From: Steroidobacter agaridevorans
GTDB taxonomy: Bacteria; Pseudomonadota; Gammaproteobacteria; Steroidobacterales; Steroidobacteraceae
DNA length: 64,000 nt
Assembly (NCBI RefSeq): GCF_009932555.1
Contig: NZ_BLJO01000003.1
Location: 124,001 to 188,000 of the forward strand
Reading direction: 5' to 3'
Under the pieces are notes generated by a model. That model saw only the letters and a list, made by a program, of their open reading frames with translations. It ran no database searches and was not told where the DNA came from. A program made the translations under genes and the position numbers. Of this stretch, positions 44,530 through 53,229 are shown piece after piece. Numbering within the stretch: the stretch's first letter is position 1; each line of letters begins with the position of its first letter.

Positions 44530-44557
44530 TTGCGCGCTGCGCAAGTTCTACTATACT
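44530..44557 (+). promoter_or_regulatory. Promoter with overlapping LacI-like operator upstream of smoE
   Basis: TTGCGC (44530-44535) and TATACT (44552-44557) are fair -35 and -10 boxes with a 16-base spacer. The -35 box is also the left arm of the inverted repeat TTGCGC-GCT-GCGCAA (44530-44544), a form seen in operators of LacI-family repressors. A repressor bound here would block RNA polymerase, which fits sugar or polyol-inducible control of the transporter. No repressor gene lies nearby in the window. Confidence 0.5.
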
Positions 44558-44600
44558 GTCGGCCGACTGCTACAGAATGCAGTCATAAATAACACGGGCC

Positions 44601-44637
44601 CCGCGCGTGGACGGCATGAACGTCCTTCATCGCGCGG
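44601..44637 (+). other. Compound stem-loop in the smoE leader
   Basis: CCGCGCG (44601-44607) pairs with CGCGCGG (44631-44637); inside, GGACG (44609-44613) pairs with CGTCC (44621-44625) around the loop GCATGAA. The five-base TTCAT on one side forms an internal bulge. It is strong enough to fold in the RNA leader. Its role (attenuation, stability, protein binding) is unknown. Confidence 0.4.
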
Positions 44638-44990
44638 ATGTCCGAGCTTCGCGACTCATCGGTGCGCAGAACTGTCGCGAGCGCCATTCCGGGAGCTGAA
44701 CAGCAGCTGCCCGTGCCCAGCGGTCCATCGATCCTGTTCCGGGATGGTACGCCCTGCGGCTGCCCAAATCGAAGTTGTTGCCAGTGCTGACGGGCATCTT
44801 TTGACCGTCGGCCTCAGAGGAGTTTTGTCGCACACGATTGACTGATTTTTCCGGCGAACACCCAAGCCGCCGCACGGGCAAGACACGGTGGCTGTTCGTT
44901 GACAACTCAAGGTTCGTCCGCACGCGCGCGACGAGCTTTCCGAGCGGGCCTCGCAGGGGAGGTCCGAATCCTGAAAAAGGAGGCTTGTTG

Positions 44991-46310
44991 ATGACAATGA
45001 AACAATGCCTGCTCGCGCTCTGCGCGGGCATTGCCACGGTCTGCGCGGCGCAGGCGGGCGCAGTGACGCTGACGATCGCCACCGTCAACAACGGTGACAT
45101 GATCCGCATGCAGAAGCTCGCCGGCGAATTTACGCGGCAGCACTCGGACATCGAGTTGCGCTGGGTGACTCTCGAAGAGAACCTGCTGCGTCAGCGTGTC
45201 ACCATCGACGTCGCTACGCAGGGCGGCCAGTACGACGTGGTCACTGTCGGCAACTACGAGGTGCCGATCTGGGCGGCGCAGGACTGGCTCGTGCCGCTCG
45301 AAGACCTGGGCGAAGACTTCGCCCGAGACGATCTGCTGCCCGCCATCGACGATTCGTTGTCCCACGACGGCAAGCTCTACGCCGCGCCTTTCTACGCCGA
45401 AAGCGCGCTCACCATGTATCGCACCGATCTGTTCGAGCGCGCTGGACTCGCCATGCCGGAGAGTCCCACCTGGAAATTCATTCGCAAGGCAGCCGAGCGG
45501 ATCACCGATCGCGAAAACGGCGTCTATGGGATCTGCCTGCGTGGCAAAGCCGGTTGGGGCGAGAACATGGCGTTTGTCTCGACGCTCGCACACTCGTGGG
45601 GCGCTCGCTGGTTCGACATGCAGTGGCGGCCGCAACTGCAATCGCGCGGCTGGCAGGCGGCTGTTTCGTTCTACGTGGATCTGCTCAAGAAATATGGCCC
45701 GCCAGGCGCCTCGACCAATGGTTTCAACGAGAACCTGGCATTGTTTCAGGCGGGCAAATGCGGCATGTGGATCGACGCCTCCGTCGCCGCGGCCTTCGTG
45801 TCAGACCCGCGGCAATCGACGGTATCGGACGACGTCGGTTTCGCTTTGTTTCCATCGCGCGGCACATTGGAGAACCACGGCAATTGGCTGTGGGCCTGGA
45901 GCTTTGTGATTCCCTCGGCTTCGGAGAATATCGAAGCCGCCAAGTCCTTCGTTGCATGGGCCACGGGCAAGTCCTATATGCAGCTGGTTGCTGCCGAATC
46001 TGGCTGGGCGGATGTGCCGCCCGGCACTCGTCAGTCCCTCTACTCGAGCGCCGAGTATCGGCAGGCCGCGCCTTTTGCCGGCATCGTTCTGCAGGCGATC
46101 GAGGCGGCCAATACGCGCCATCCTTCCGAGCAGGCGGTGCCGTACGTCGGCGGGAATTTTGTTTCGATCGCGCCTTATCAGGGCATCGGGACTGTCGTCG
46201 GTCAGCAAATATCGGCCGCAGTCGCGGGCCAGATCTCCACGCGCCAGGCATTGGCCAACGCGCAGTACATCGCCGAGCGTGAGATGACTCGCGCCCGCTA
46301 TCTCGACTAG
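44991..46310 (+). CDS. smoE: Polyol (sorbitol/mannitol) ABC transporter, substrate-binding protein
   Basis: Periplasmic binding protein of 439 residues. Signal peptide (about 1-24, AAQAGA), then LTIATVNNGDMIRMQKLAGEFTRQHSDIELRWVTLEENLLRQRV, a stretch closely recalling SmoE/MtlE polyol-binding proteins, with GGQYDVVTVGNYEVPIWAAQDWLVPL and LYAAPFYAESALTMYRTDLFERAG. A textbook AAGGAGG site (44977-44983) sits seven bases before the ATG. First gene of smoEFGK-mtlD. The polyol preference (sorbitol, mannitol, arabitol) cannot be read from sequence. Confidence 0.88.
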   Translation: MTMKQCLLALCAGIATVCAAQAGAVTLTIATVNNGDMIRMQKLAGEFTRQHSDIELRWVTLEENLLRQRVTIDVATQGGQYDVVTVGNYEVPIWAAQDWLVPLEDLGEDFARDDLLPAIDDSLSHDGKLYAAPFYAESALTMYRTDLFERAGLAMPESPTWKFIRKAAERITDRENGVYGICLRGKAGWGENMAFVSTLAHSWGARWFDMQWRPQLQSRGWQAAVSFYVDLLKKYGPPGASTNGFNENLALFQAGKCGMWIDASVAAAFVSDPRQSTVSDDVGFALFPSRGTLENHGNWLWAWSFVIPSASENIEAAKSFVAWATGKSYMQLVAAESGWADVPPGTRQSLYSSAEYRQAAPFAGIVLQAIEAANTRHPSEQAVPYVGGNFVSIAPYQGIGTVVGQQISAAVAGQISTRQALANAQYIAEREMTRARYLD

Positions 46311-46356
46311 CCGTTTCCTCGACGGAAACGCTGCGCATCTTTCTTCCGGGAGATTC

Positions 46357-47229
46357 ATGGCAAGCACCCACACCGGGGCCACGGCCCGTCTCATGCTTTC
46401 GCCAGCGGTAGCGCTGCTGCTGCTGTGGATGGCCGTGCCGCTGGCCATGACGCTCTGGTATTCGTTGCACGATTATCAGCTGCTGATGCCGCGCGGCAAT
46501 GACTTTGTCGGTCTCGAGAACTATGTCTATTTCCTGACTGACCCAGCCTTCTTTCAGTCGCTCGCGAATACCTTTGCGCTGCTCGCCGGGGTGCTTGCGA
46601 TCACCGTGATCGGCGGCGTCGGGCTCGCATTGCTGCTGGACCGGCCGATGCACGGGCAGGGCATCGTGCGGCTGCTGGTGGTGTCGCCGTTCTTCGTCAT
46701 GCCGACCGTCTCGGCGCTGGTGTGGAAGAACATGTTCATGAATCCGGTGAACGGCTTGTTCGCCTGGATCGCGCAGGTATTCGGCATGCGGGCCATCGAT
46801 TGGCTGGCGGAAGCGCCGCTGTTGTCGCTGACGCTCATGGTTGCCTGGGGCTGGTTGCCTTTCGCCACTTTGATTCTGCTCACGGCGCTGCAATCGCTGG
46901 ACGCTGAGCAGAAAGAAGCGGCGGAGATGGATGGTGCGAACGCTTTCGCGCGCTTCATTCACATCACGTTGCCGCACCTGGCGCGGGCGATCGCGGTCGT
47001 CATCCTGATTCAAACGATCTTTCTGCTGTCGTTGTTCGCCGAGATCCTGGTGACCACCAATGGCGGACCGGGTACCCAGAGCACGAATCTCGCGTACCTG
47101 GTCTATTCCCAGACCCTGTTGCGTTTCGATGTGGGCAGCGCTTCCGCCGGCGGAATGGTTGCGGTGGTGCTCGCGAACATCCTGGCGATCTTTCTCATGC
47201 GCCTGGTCGGCAAGAACCTGGAGCGCTGA
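46357..47229 (+). CDS. smoF: Polyol ABC transporter permease (MalF-type)
   Basis: Inner-membrane permease of 290 residues with six hydrophobic helices (first about 17-38, LMLSPAVALLLLWMAVPLAM). The EAA loop EAAEMDGANAFARFIHITLPHLARAI contacts the ATPase. NGGPGTQSTNLAYLVY is typical of sugar permeases. It ends three bases before the second permease gene. Confidence 0.9.
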   Translation: MASTHTGATARLMLSPAVALLLLWMAVPLAMTLWYSLHDYQLLMPRGNDFVGLENYVYFLTDPAFFQSLANTFALLAGVLAITVIGGVGLALLLDRPMHGQGIVRLLVVSPFFVMPTVSALVWKNMFMNPVNGLFAWIAQVFGMRAIDWLAEAPLLSLTLMVAWGWLPFATLILLTALQSLDAEQKEAAEMDGANAFARFIHITLPHLARAIAVVILIQTIFLLSLFAEILVTTNGGPGTQSTNLAYLVYSQTLLRFDVGSASAGGMVAVVLANILAIFLMRLVGKNLER

Positions 47230-47232
47230 GCC

Positions 47233-48063
47233 ATGGCGCGCGCATCGGACAATCGGCACAAGCTGCTCGTTACGTCGGTCGCCTGGGTAGTGGCGCTCGC
47301 GATCTTTTTCCCGATTCTGTGGACCGTCCTCACGTCATTCAAGACCGAAGGGGCGGCCGTGGCGATACCGCCGCAGTTCCTCTTCTTCGACTGGACGACG
47401 CAGAACTACGCGGAGGTGTGGGCACGGACGGACTATCTGCGTCACTTCACGAACTCCGTCGTCATTTCCGTGGGCTCGTCATTGCTCGGTCTGTTCATCG
47501 CGATTCCAGCGGCCTGGTCCCTGGCGTTTTCGCCGACCCGGCGCACTCGCGGCGTGCTGATGTGGATGCTCTCGACCAAGATGCTGCCGGCAGTCGGCGT
47601 ACTCGTGCCGATCTATCTGCTATTCAAGAGCGCGGGCCTGCTCGACACGCGCACCGGGCTGGTCATCGTGCTGATGCTCAGCAACCTGCCCATCATGGTC
47701 TGGATGCTGTTCACCTACTTCAAGGAAATCCCTCGGGACATTCTCGAGGCGGCGCGCATGGACGGCGCGACTCCCGGCCGCGAGCTGCTGTACATCCTGG
47801 CGCCGATGGCGCTGCCCGGCATCGCCTCGACGCTGTTGCTCAACGTCATCCTGGCCTGGAACGAATCGTTCTGGACGCTGAATCTCACCGCGGCGAGCAC
47901 GGGCTCGCTGACGGCATTCATCGCGTCCTTCTCGGCGCCCGAGGGGCTGTTCTACGCCAAGCTGTCGGCGGCCTCGACCCTGGCGATCGCGCCGATCGTC
48001 GTGCTGGGCTGGCTGTCGCAAAAACAACTGGTCCGCGGCCTGACGTTCGGCGCGGTGAAGTAG
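47233..48063 (+). CDS. smoG: Polyol ABC transporter permease (MalG-type)
   Basis: Inner-membrane permease of 276 residues with six helices. It has the MalG-type EAA loop [44 protein letters not shown] and a C-terminal cytoplasmic [14 protein letters not shown], the usual end of carbohydrate permeases. Partner of the preceding permease. Confidence 0.9.
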   Translation: MARASDNRHKLLVTSVAWVVALAIFFPILWTVLTSFKTEGAAVAIPPQFLFFDWTTQNYAEVWARTDYLRHFTNSVVISVGSSLLGLFIAIPAAWSLAFSPTRRTRGVLMWMLSTKMLPAVGVLVPIYLLFKSAGLLDTRTGLVIVLMLSNLPIMVWMLFTYFKEIPRDILEAARMDGATPGRELLYILAPMALPGIASTLLLNVILAWNESFWTLNLTAASTGSLTAFIASFSAPEGLFYAKLSAASTLAIAPIVVLGWLSQKQLVRGLTFGAVK

Positions 48064-48073
48064 CGGAGGATTC

Positions 48074-49078
48074 ATGGCCAGCATCGCATTGAAGAATGTT
48101 TCCAAGAGCTTCGGCGGACGCGAAGTCATTGCCAGCCTCGATCTGCAGATCGAGCGCGGCGAGCTGGTGGTTTTCGTGGGCCCTTCGGGTTGCGGCAAGT
48201 CGACCTTGTTGCGATTGATTGCCGGACTGGAAGATGTGAGCAGCGGCCAACTGCTGATCGATGGGCGCGACGCCACGCAGCTCCCGCCGGCATGGCGCGG
48301 CCTGTCGATGGTGTTCCAGTCATATGCGCTTTACCCGCACATGAGCGTGCGCGACAACATCGCCTTTCCGCTCAAGATGGCGAGGCGGGACAAGGAAACT
48401 ATCGAGCGCAAGGTGACCGAAGCGGCGCGCGTGCTGAATCTGCAGGACTATCTGGATCGCAAGCCCCGTGAGCTGTCGGGCGGTCAGCGCCAGCGCGTGG
48501 CGATAGGCCGGGCCATCGTTCGTGAGCCCGTGGCGTTCCTGTTCGATGAGCCGTTGTCGAATCTCGATGCGGCCTTGCGCGTCAACATGCGCATGGAGAT
48601 TGCGGAGCTGCATCGTCAGCTCGGCGCGACCACGATCTACGTCACTCACGATCAGACCGAAGCGATGACGCTCGCCGACCGGATCGTGGTGCTGAACGCC
48701 GGCCGGGTGGAACAGATCGGTCCGCCATTGGAGCTGTATCGTCGGCCCGCCACGCTATTCGTCGCTGGCTTCATCGGTTCGCCGCGAATGAACCTGCTCG
48801 GCGGCGCCGCGGCGTCGCGCTATGGAGCAGCCACGATCGGCATCCGGCCGGAACATCTATCGCTGTCCACCAGCGAGGGCAGATGGCACGGCAAGGTGAG
48901 CCTGGCCGAGCATCTGGGCTCGGACACCTTCGTACATGTCGACGTCGCCGGCCTGGGCACGATCGCCGCTCGCGCTGCGGGCGACTTGGATGTTCGCCAC
49001 GGCGAGACGCTGTGGCTGACGCCTGACGAGTCCTGCCTGCATCGCTTCGATGCGCAGGGCAGGGCCTTGGCCGCGTGA
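48074..49078 (+). CDS. smoK: Polyol ABC transporter ATP-binding protein (MalK/UgpC family)
   Basis: ATPase of 334 residues: Walker [11 protein letters not shown]-loop [14 protein letters not shown], signature [16 protein letters not shown], Walker [18 protein letters not shown] and switch His in [13 protein letters not shown]-terminal TOBE-type domain (about 235-334, [11 protein letters not shown]) is a little shorter than in MalK. Energises polyol uptake with the two permeases. A GGAGG site precedes the ATG. The 82-base gap to mtlD has no obvious terminator. Confidence 0.92.
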   Translation: MASIALKNVSKSFGGREVIASLDLQIERGELVVFVGPSGCGKSTLLRLIAGLEDVSSGQLLIDGRDATQLPPAWRGLSMVFQSYALYPHMSVRDNIAFPLKMARRDKETIERKVTEAARVLNLQDYLDRKPRELSGGQRQRVAIGRAIVREPVAFLFDEPLSNLDAALRVNMRMEIAELHRQLGATTIYVTHDQTEAMTLADRIVVLNAGRVEQIGPPLELYRRPATLFVAGFIGSPRMNLLGGAAASRYGAATIGIRPEHLSLSTSEGRWHGKVSLAEHLGSDTFVHVDVAGLGTIAARAAGDLDVRHGETLWLTPDESCLHRFDAQGRALAA

Positions 49079-49160
49079 CGCTTCTCGGAAGGTCTTTGTC
49101 AAAATTGTTAATCGGTTGGCCGCGATCCCGCATCGCTGGCAACGGAGGTGATGGAGTCTG

Positions 49161-51371
49161 ATGATCAATTTCCTGGGCAAGCACATCGAGAGCGCCATCT
49201 TCGATATGGATGGCACCATGTTCGACACGGAGCGGCTGCGCTTCCAGACGATCAGGCAGGCATCGCTGGAACTGGCGGGCCGGCCCATCGAGGATCGCAC
49301 GCTGATCGGCTCGCTGGGTCTGAGCGCCACGCGCGCCGAAGCTCTGGCGAAGGAGCATTACGGCGAGGACTATCCGTATCGCGAAATCAGGCGGCGCGCC
49401 GACGAGCTGGAGCTGCAGCACGTCCGCACGCACGGGGTGCCTATCAAGATCGGTCTGCTACAGGTGTTGGAGCGTCTCCGGCGCAGCGGCCTGACGATGG
49501 CGGTCGCGACGTCCAGCCGTCGCAGCATCGCCGAGGAATATCTGATCAATGCAAATGTTCTGAAGTACTTCGATATCACTGTCTGCGGCGACGAGGTGCA
49601 GCGGGGCAAGCCGCATCCGGAAATTTTTCTGCGCGCCGCCACCGAGCTGAACCGCCTGCCGGAGCGCTGTCTCATGGTCGAGGACTCCGAGAACGGCCTG
49701 CTGTCGGCCAGCGATGCCGGCGGACAGCCCATCCTGATTCATGACATCAAGGCGCCGCGCGCGGAGATCGAAGCTCGCGCGTTCAAGGCCTATGGCGGCA
49801 TGCTGGAGTTCCTCTCGGATCTGGCGGACTGCGTGCCGAAGCTCGACGTGCCCGCTGTGACCGATCCATTTCCGCAGGCTATAAATCAAATGCGCGCCGG
49901 CATTCACGGCTTCGGCGCGATCGGTGGCGGCTATCTCACGCAGGTGTTCTCGCATTGGGACGGTTACACGCGGCCCTGCGAGATCATCGGTGTCACTGGC
50001 GATCAGTTGCTGCGCGACGCCGTCAACGCCTTCGGCAAGTTCAGCGTCCGCTATGGCAAGCACGCGTTCGACCAGACCATCGACCATGTACGACTGATCC
50101 ACATGGGCGACGAGGACGGCATCATGGCGATGTACTGCGATTCGCTGATCGTCGGTCTGGCTCTGCCGGAGCAGGCGATCCGTCAGCAGGCGCCGATCGT
50201 CGCGCGGGGACTGCTGCGCAGGTACGAGCAGGGCCGAGGCGAGCTCACAATCCTGGTGGTGCTGAACAAGGTCGGCGGCGCGAGCTATGTCCGCCGGCAC
50301 GTCGAGGCCGCGCTGCTCGAACTGACGACCGAACTCGAGTGCGCGAAGATCCTGGCCGCGACACACTTTTCAGAAACGGTCGTCAGTCGCATCGTCACTC
50401 GGCTCGGGCGGGAGTCGCTGCAGCGTCAACTGCGCATCAAATGCGAGCTGTTCGAGAAGAACCTCGCGGCAGTCCACAGCGCGCGGCAGGATTCAGCCGA
50501 CGAGCCTGCCTTGGACCTGGACCCGCACGTGAGCGTGCTACGCAATGCCTCGGCTCCGGCAAGGGCGCTGAGCCAGCTGCATCTGATTCTGTTCAACAGC
50601 GAGCCGGACATGCTGTTGTATGCGCAGGGCGGCGGCTCGGTCCTGCGCCACTTGCGACAAGTGAAGACGGTCGCCGACATCGCCCAGATACAAACGATCA
50701 AGAACCGGCTGTGGAACGGCACGCATGCCATCGTCGCCTGGTACGCGAGCTTGCTGGGCTACTCGACGATCGGCCGCGGCATGGGAGACGAGCGCGTGAT
50801 GGCGCTGGTCAGGCAACTGATCGAGAATGAGATCGAGCCGGCGCTGCTGCTCGAAAGCCCGCAGCTGGAAGCGATCATCAAAATGCTGATGCGGCCGTTC
50901 ATCGAGCGCTGCCGCTCCTCCTTCAAGGATCCGTGCAAACGAGTGGGGCGCGATCCGCTGCGCAAGCTGCGGCGGCGAGAGCGAATCCTCGGTAGCCTCG
51001 CACTGGCAAGAAAACACGGCATTCCCACACCGGGCCTGGAGTTCGCCATCGCGCTGGCGATTCGCTATGCGCTCAGCGACGCGGCCGAAGGGGATCTGGA
51101 GTGCGAGCTGATCCGCAGCATCTACGCGCGCGAGTCATGCCCGAAAGCCGTCCTGACCTATCGAGGCAACTACCACGGTCATCCTTATCAGGGGCTCGAT
51201 CCGATTGCGGACGCAACTTCGATCGCGGCAATCGCCGATCACTTCGAGAAGCTGGCCGATCCAGAGGGGCGTCATTGGCAATGGCCGCTCGATCTGGCCG
51301 CGGGCAGCGCGAGAGGCGGCAGAACGATCTCCCGCACTGTCGCCACCGCCGCGCTGGAATCATGCAGCTGA
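49161..51371 (+). CDS. mtlD: Bifunctional HAD phosphatase / mannitol-1-phosphate dehydrogenase
   Basis: Two-domain enzyme of 736 residues. The N-terminal HAD phosphatase (1-225) has Asp15 and Asp17 (IFDMDGTMFD), TSS motif II, Lys150 (RGKPHPEIF) and Asp175 (MVEDSENG). The C-terminal domain (about 240-736) starts with the nucleotide motif HGFGAIGGGYL (249-259) and contains KRVGRDPLRKL (from 593), typical of mannitol-1-phosphate 5-dehydrogenases. The same fusion, MtlD of Acinetobacter baylyi, reduces fructose-6-phosphate to mannitol-1-phosphate and then dephosphorylates it to mannitol as a compatible solute. Strong ribosome site GGAGGTGATGGAG. The 3' end overlaps the convergent mscS gene by 12 bases. 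Confidence 0.85.
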   Translation: MINFLGKHIESAIFDMDGTMFDTERLRFQTIRQASLELAGRPIEDRTLIGSLGLSATRAEALAKEHYGEDYPYREIRRRADELELQHVRTHGVPIKIGLLQVLERLRRSGLTMAVATSSRRSIAEEYLINANVLKYFDITVCGDEVQRGKPHPEIFLRAATELNRLPERCLMVEDSENGLLSASDAGGQPILIHDIKAPRAEIEARAFKAYGGMLEFLSDLADCVPKLDVPAVTDPFPQAINQMRAGIHGFGAIGGGYLTQVFSHWDGYTRPCEIIGVTGDQLLRDAVNAFGKFSVRYGKHAFDQTIDHVRLIHMGDEDGIMAMYCDSLIVGLALPEQAIRQQAPIVARGLLRRYEQGRGELTILVVLNKVGGASYVRRHVEAALLELTTELECAKILAATHFSETVVSRIVTRLGRESLQRQLRIKCELFEKNLAAVHSARQDSADEPALDLDPHVSVLRNASAPARALSQLHLILFNSEPDMLLYAQGGGSVLRHLRQVKTVADIAQIQTIKNRLWNGTHAIVAWYASLLGYSTIGRGMGDERVMALVRQLIENEIEPALLLESPQLEAIIKMLMRPFIERCRSSFKDPCKRVGRDPLRKLRRRERILGSLALARKHGIPTPGLEFAIALAIRYALSDAAEGDLECELIRSIYARESCPKAVLTYRGNYHGHPYQGLDPIADATSIAAIADHFEKLADPEGRHWQWPLDLAAGSARGGRTISRTVATAALESCS

Positions 51372-52475
51372 TCGTGAGGGGATCGGCTCGTCGGGCCGAT
51401 CCGTCTCGGCGTTCTGAGACATCACGAAGAGCCGTTGCGTCGGATAGGCGAACTTGATGCCGCGTTGTTGCAGCTCGCGATGCAAGGTCACGTTGATGGT
51501 CTGCTGAATGTCCATATATTTGTTGTAGTCCGCCGAGAGAACGTAGTACACGGTCTCGTACTCGATCGCGTCCGGCGAGTGCTTTGCGAAGTGACTGCGA
51601 TCGAAGCGCGTGTCGGCCTGACTCTCGATGATCTGCCGGATCAGGCTCGGCACGCGTTCCAACTGCTCGAGCGGGGTTTCGTAGGTCAAGCGCGTGCCGA
51701 ACACGACGCGGCGCTCATTCATCCGGCCGTAGTTGCGGACGCGACTGCTCAGCAGGTCGCTGTTGGAAATGATGATCTGCTCGCCGCTCAGGCTGCGCAG
51801 CCGCGTGCTCTTGATGCCGATGTATTCGACGCTGCCCAGGAAATCGCCGAGGATCAGGAAGTCGCCGACCACGAACGGACGATCGAGCGTGATCGACAGC
51901 GAGGCGAACAGATCGCCGAGCACGTTCTGGACCGCGAGCGCCACGGCGATGCCGCCGATGCCGAGGCCCGCGATGAGCGCGGTGATGTCGATGCCGAGAT
52001 TGTCGAGCGTCAGCAGCAACACCATCGCCCAGATCACGACATTGATCACGAAGCCGATGATGCCGAGCGAGCCGACGGCGGCGCGGTCCACCGCGAGGCT
52101 GTGCTTGCGCTTGCGATCGATCCAGACCGACGCGGCCGCCACGGCCCAGATGCCGGTCTGCCAGAACAGCGCGATGGTGATCGCCGAGCGCAGCACCTGC
52201 TGCGTCTTCGGGCCTGTGGTCAGCCACTGAGCGCCGATATATGCAGCTACAGCCAGCAGCAACAGCAGCGTCGTGCGGCTCAGCACCTGCAGGGGAATCT
52301 CGAGCAGCTCCGTCTGCGCCGTGGCAACCATTCTCTTGTGATAGCCGCGTACCGCGCGCCGAACCGTCAACAGCGCGAGCAGTGCGAACACGGCGATGCC
52401 AAGTGCGAGGAGCCAGTCCAGCGCGGAGTTATCGAACAAAGGAAGCTGAGCGAGATTGGAGAACTCGAGCATCAT
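51360..52475 (-). CDS. MscS-family mechanosensitive ion channel
   Basis: Channel protein of 371 residues with four or five N-terminal hydrophobic helices and the MscS core: pore helix ITALIAGLGIGGIAVALAVQNVLGDLFASLSI, then the beta domain DRPFVVGDFLILGDFLGSVEYIGIKSTRLRSLSGEQIIISNSDLLSSRVRNY. It opens on osmotic downshock to release solutes. ATG 52475 or 52472 are both possible; a GAGGG site lies upstream. It is convergent with mtlD, and the pairing of mannitol synthesis/import with a release valve makes functional sense. Confidence 0.9.
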   Translation of the reverse strand: MMLEFSNLAQLPLFDNSALDWLLALGIAVFALLALLTVRRAVRGYHKRMVATAQTELLEIPLQVLSRTTLLLLLAVAAYIGAQWLTTGPKTQQVLRSAITIALFWQTGIWAVAAASVWIDRKRKHSLAVDRAAVGSLGIIGFVINVVIWAMVLLLTLDNLGIDITALIAGLGIGGIAVALAVQNVLGDLFASLSITLDRPFVVGDFLILGDFLGSVEYIGIKSTRLRSLSGEQIIISNSDLLSSRVRNYGRMNERRVVFGTRLTYETPLEQLERVPSLIRQIIESQADTRFDRSHFAKHSPDAIEYETVYYVLSADYNKYMDIQQTINVTLHRELQQRGIKFAYPTQRLFVMSQNAETDRPDEPIPSRSAA

Positions 52476-52632
52476 GACCCTCAGGTGAGCAACGACCGGA
52501 TATCACAGCGCGACGAAGGATCGTCGGTGCGAGTACATTGCAATCGATGGAATTTGCGAAGGCCGCGTTTCTACTACATTCGACCGTGGCAGCCAACCTG
52601 TGGATCCTGACAGCGCCGCGGCAGCATCGAGC

Positions 52633-53118
52633 TCATCTGATGAACAACCAGAGCGCCACGCCCGCGCCCAGGACGATGAAGAGTACGGTCACTACAGCCA
52701 CCTCGGGCCAATCCCGGTGCCGCAGGTTGCGATCGATGTCGCGTGAGGCGCGTGCGTAGCGAAACAGCGCCCATATGGCCACGAGGATGCCGAGCACCAC
52801 CATTGCAAGGCCGATGTGTTTGACGTCTCGAAGCGCGGTCAGGCTGGCATCCGCGCCGGTGACTTTCGAGTTGTTGATGAGATAGATCGCAAATCGGTTG
52901 AGCGTGATGCCGAACCCGGCCAGCGAGACCGAGGTGCGCAGATAGGCCAGATGCGTGCGCTCGTTTGCCAGGTGAGTGCGGTGATGGGCAAGAGAAGTGC
53001 GCTCTTGCGCTAGCGTGTTGCGCGTTCCAGCGAGTTGCGTCCGCTGTTTTGCGAGCTCGGTGGACGACGGGCTCGTGGTTGGCGCGACCGCAGATGCTTC
53101 GGTGTCAGTCGGGTTCAC
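52633..53118 (-). CDS. YidH-type DUF202 membrane protein with heptad-repeat N-terminus
   Basis: Small membrane protein of 161 residues with three helices (about 65-83, 101-118, 138-158). The N-terminal part carries six tandem heptads of the form xxRTxLA leading into LANERTHLAYLRTSVSLAGFG, the DUF202 signature. Function unknown. It lies upstream of mscS on the same strand with a 157-base gap and is divergent from the aspartate decarboxylase gene. Confidence 0.82.
   Translation of the reverse strand: MNPTDTEASAVAPTTSPSSTELAKQRTQLAGTRNTLAQERTSLAHHRTHLANERTHLAYLRTSVSLAGFGITLNRFAIYLINNSKVTGADASLTALRDVKHIGLAMVVLGILVAIWALFRYARASRDIDRNLRHRDWPEVAVVTVLFIVLGAGVALWLFIR
52924..53049 (-). repeat. Six tandem heptad codon repeats (xxRTxLA)
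   Basis: Residues 24-65 of the DUF202 protein: KQRTQLA, GTRNTLA, QERTSLA, HHRTHLA, NERTHLA, YLRTSVS. Each unit is 21 bases. The period-seven pattern with Leu/Ala and Arg/Thr at fixed positions suggests an amphipathic helix or coiled coil formed by copying the segment that normally occurs once or twice in DUF202 proteins. Confidence 0.7.
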
Positions 53119-53164
53119 TGTGGAATACTGGCCCTGCGAACGCCGCTGCCGCGGCTGGCCCTAG

Positions 53165-53180
53165 GTCCAATTGTCTGGAC
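53165..53180. promoter_or_regulatory. Inverted repeat upstream of aspartate decarboxylase gene
   Basis: GTCCA (53165-53169) and TGGAC (53176-53180) separated by ATTGTC, 50 bases before the start codon in the 111-base divergent gap. Possible operator for a local regulator. Arms are short, so chance occurrence is likely enough to keep confidence low. Confidence 0.25.
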
Positions 53181-53229
53181 AGGAGAGCGTGGCGAACTCT
53201 GCAGCTCACAAGCTGCGGATGGTTGTCAC

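Larger units (their letters stand above)
44404..44990. other. 587-base intergenic region: promoter, palindromes and hairpin-rich leader
   Basis: The only gap above 300 bases. I see no credible gene in it. It contains, in order, a hairpin after the FGE-like gene (44476-44505), a promoter overlapping a palindrome (44530-44557), a second palindrome GTCGGCCGAC (44558-44567), a compound hairpin (44601-44637), and a hairpin at 44786-44812 (GCTGACGG paired with CCGTCGGC, one G-T pair). If transcription starts just after 44557, the smoE message has a leader of over 400 bases. Confidence 0.6.

Noticed and set aside
44899-44904. Perfect TTGACA upstream of smoE as a -35 box
   Set aside because: No acceptable -10 box at 15 to 19 bases downstream; the region there is GC-rich (CACGCGCGCG).
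44627-45151. 174-codon minus-strand frame between the FGE-like gene and smoE
   Set aside because: It overlaps the smoE ribosome site and signal peptide in antisense and has no recognisable family; judged a chance frame.
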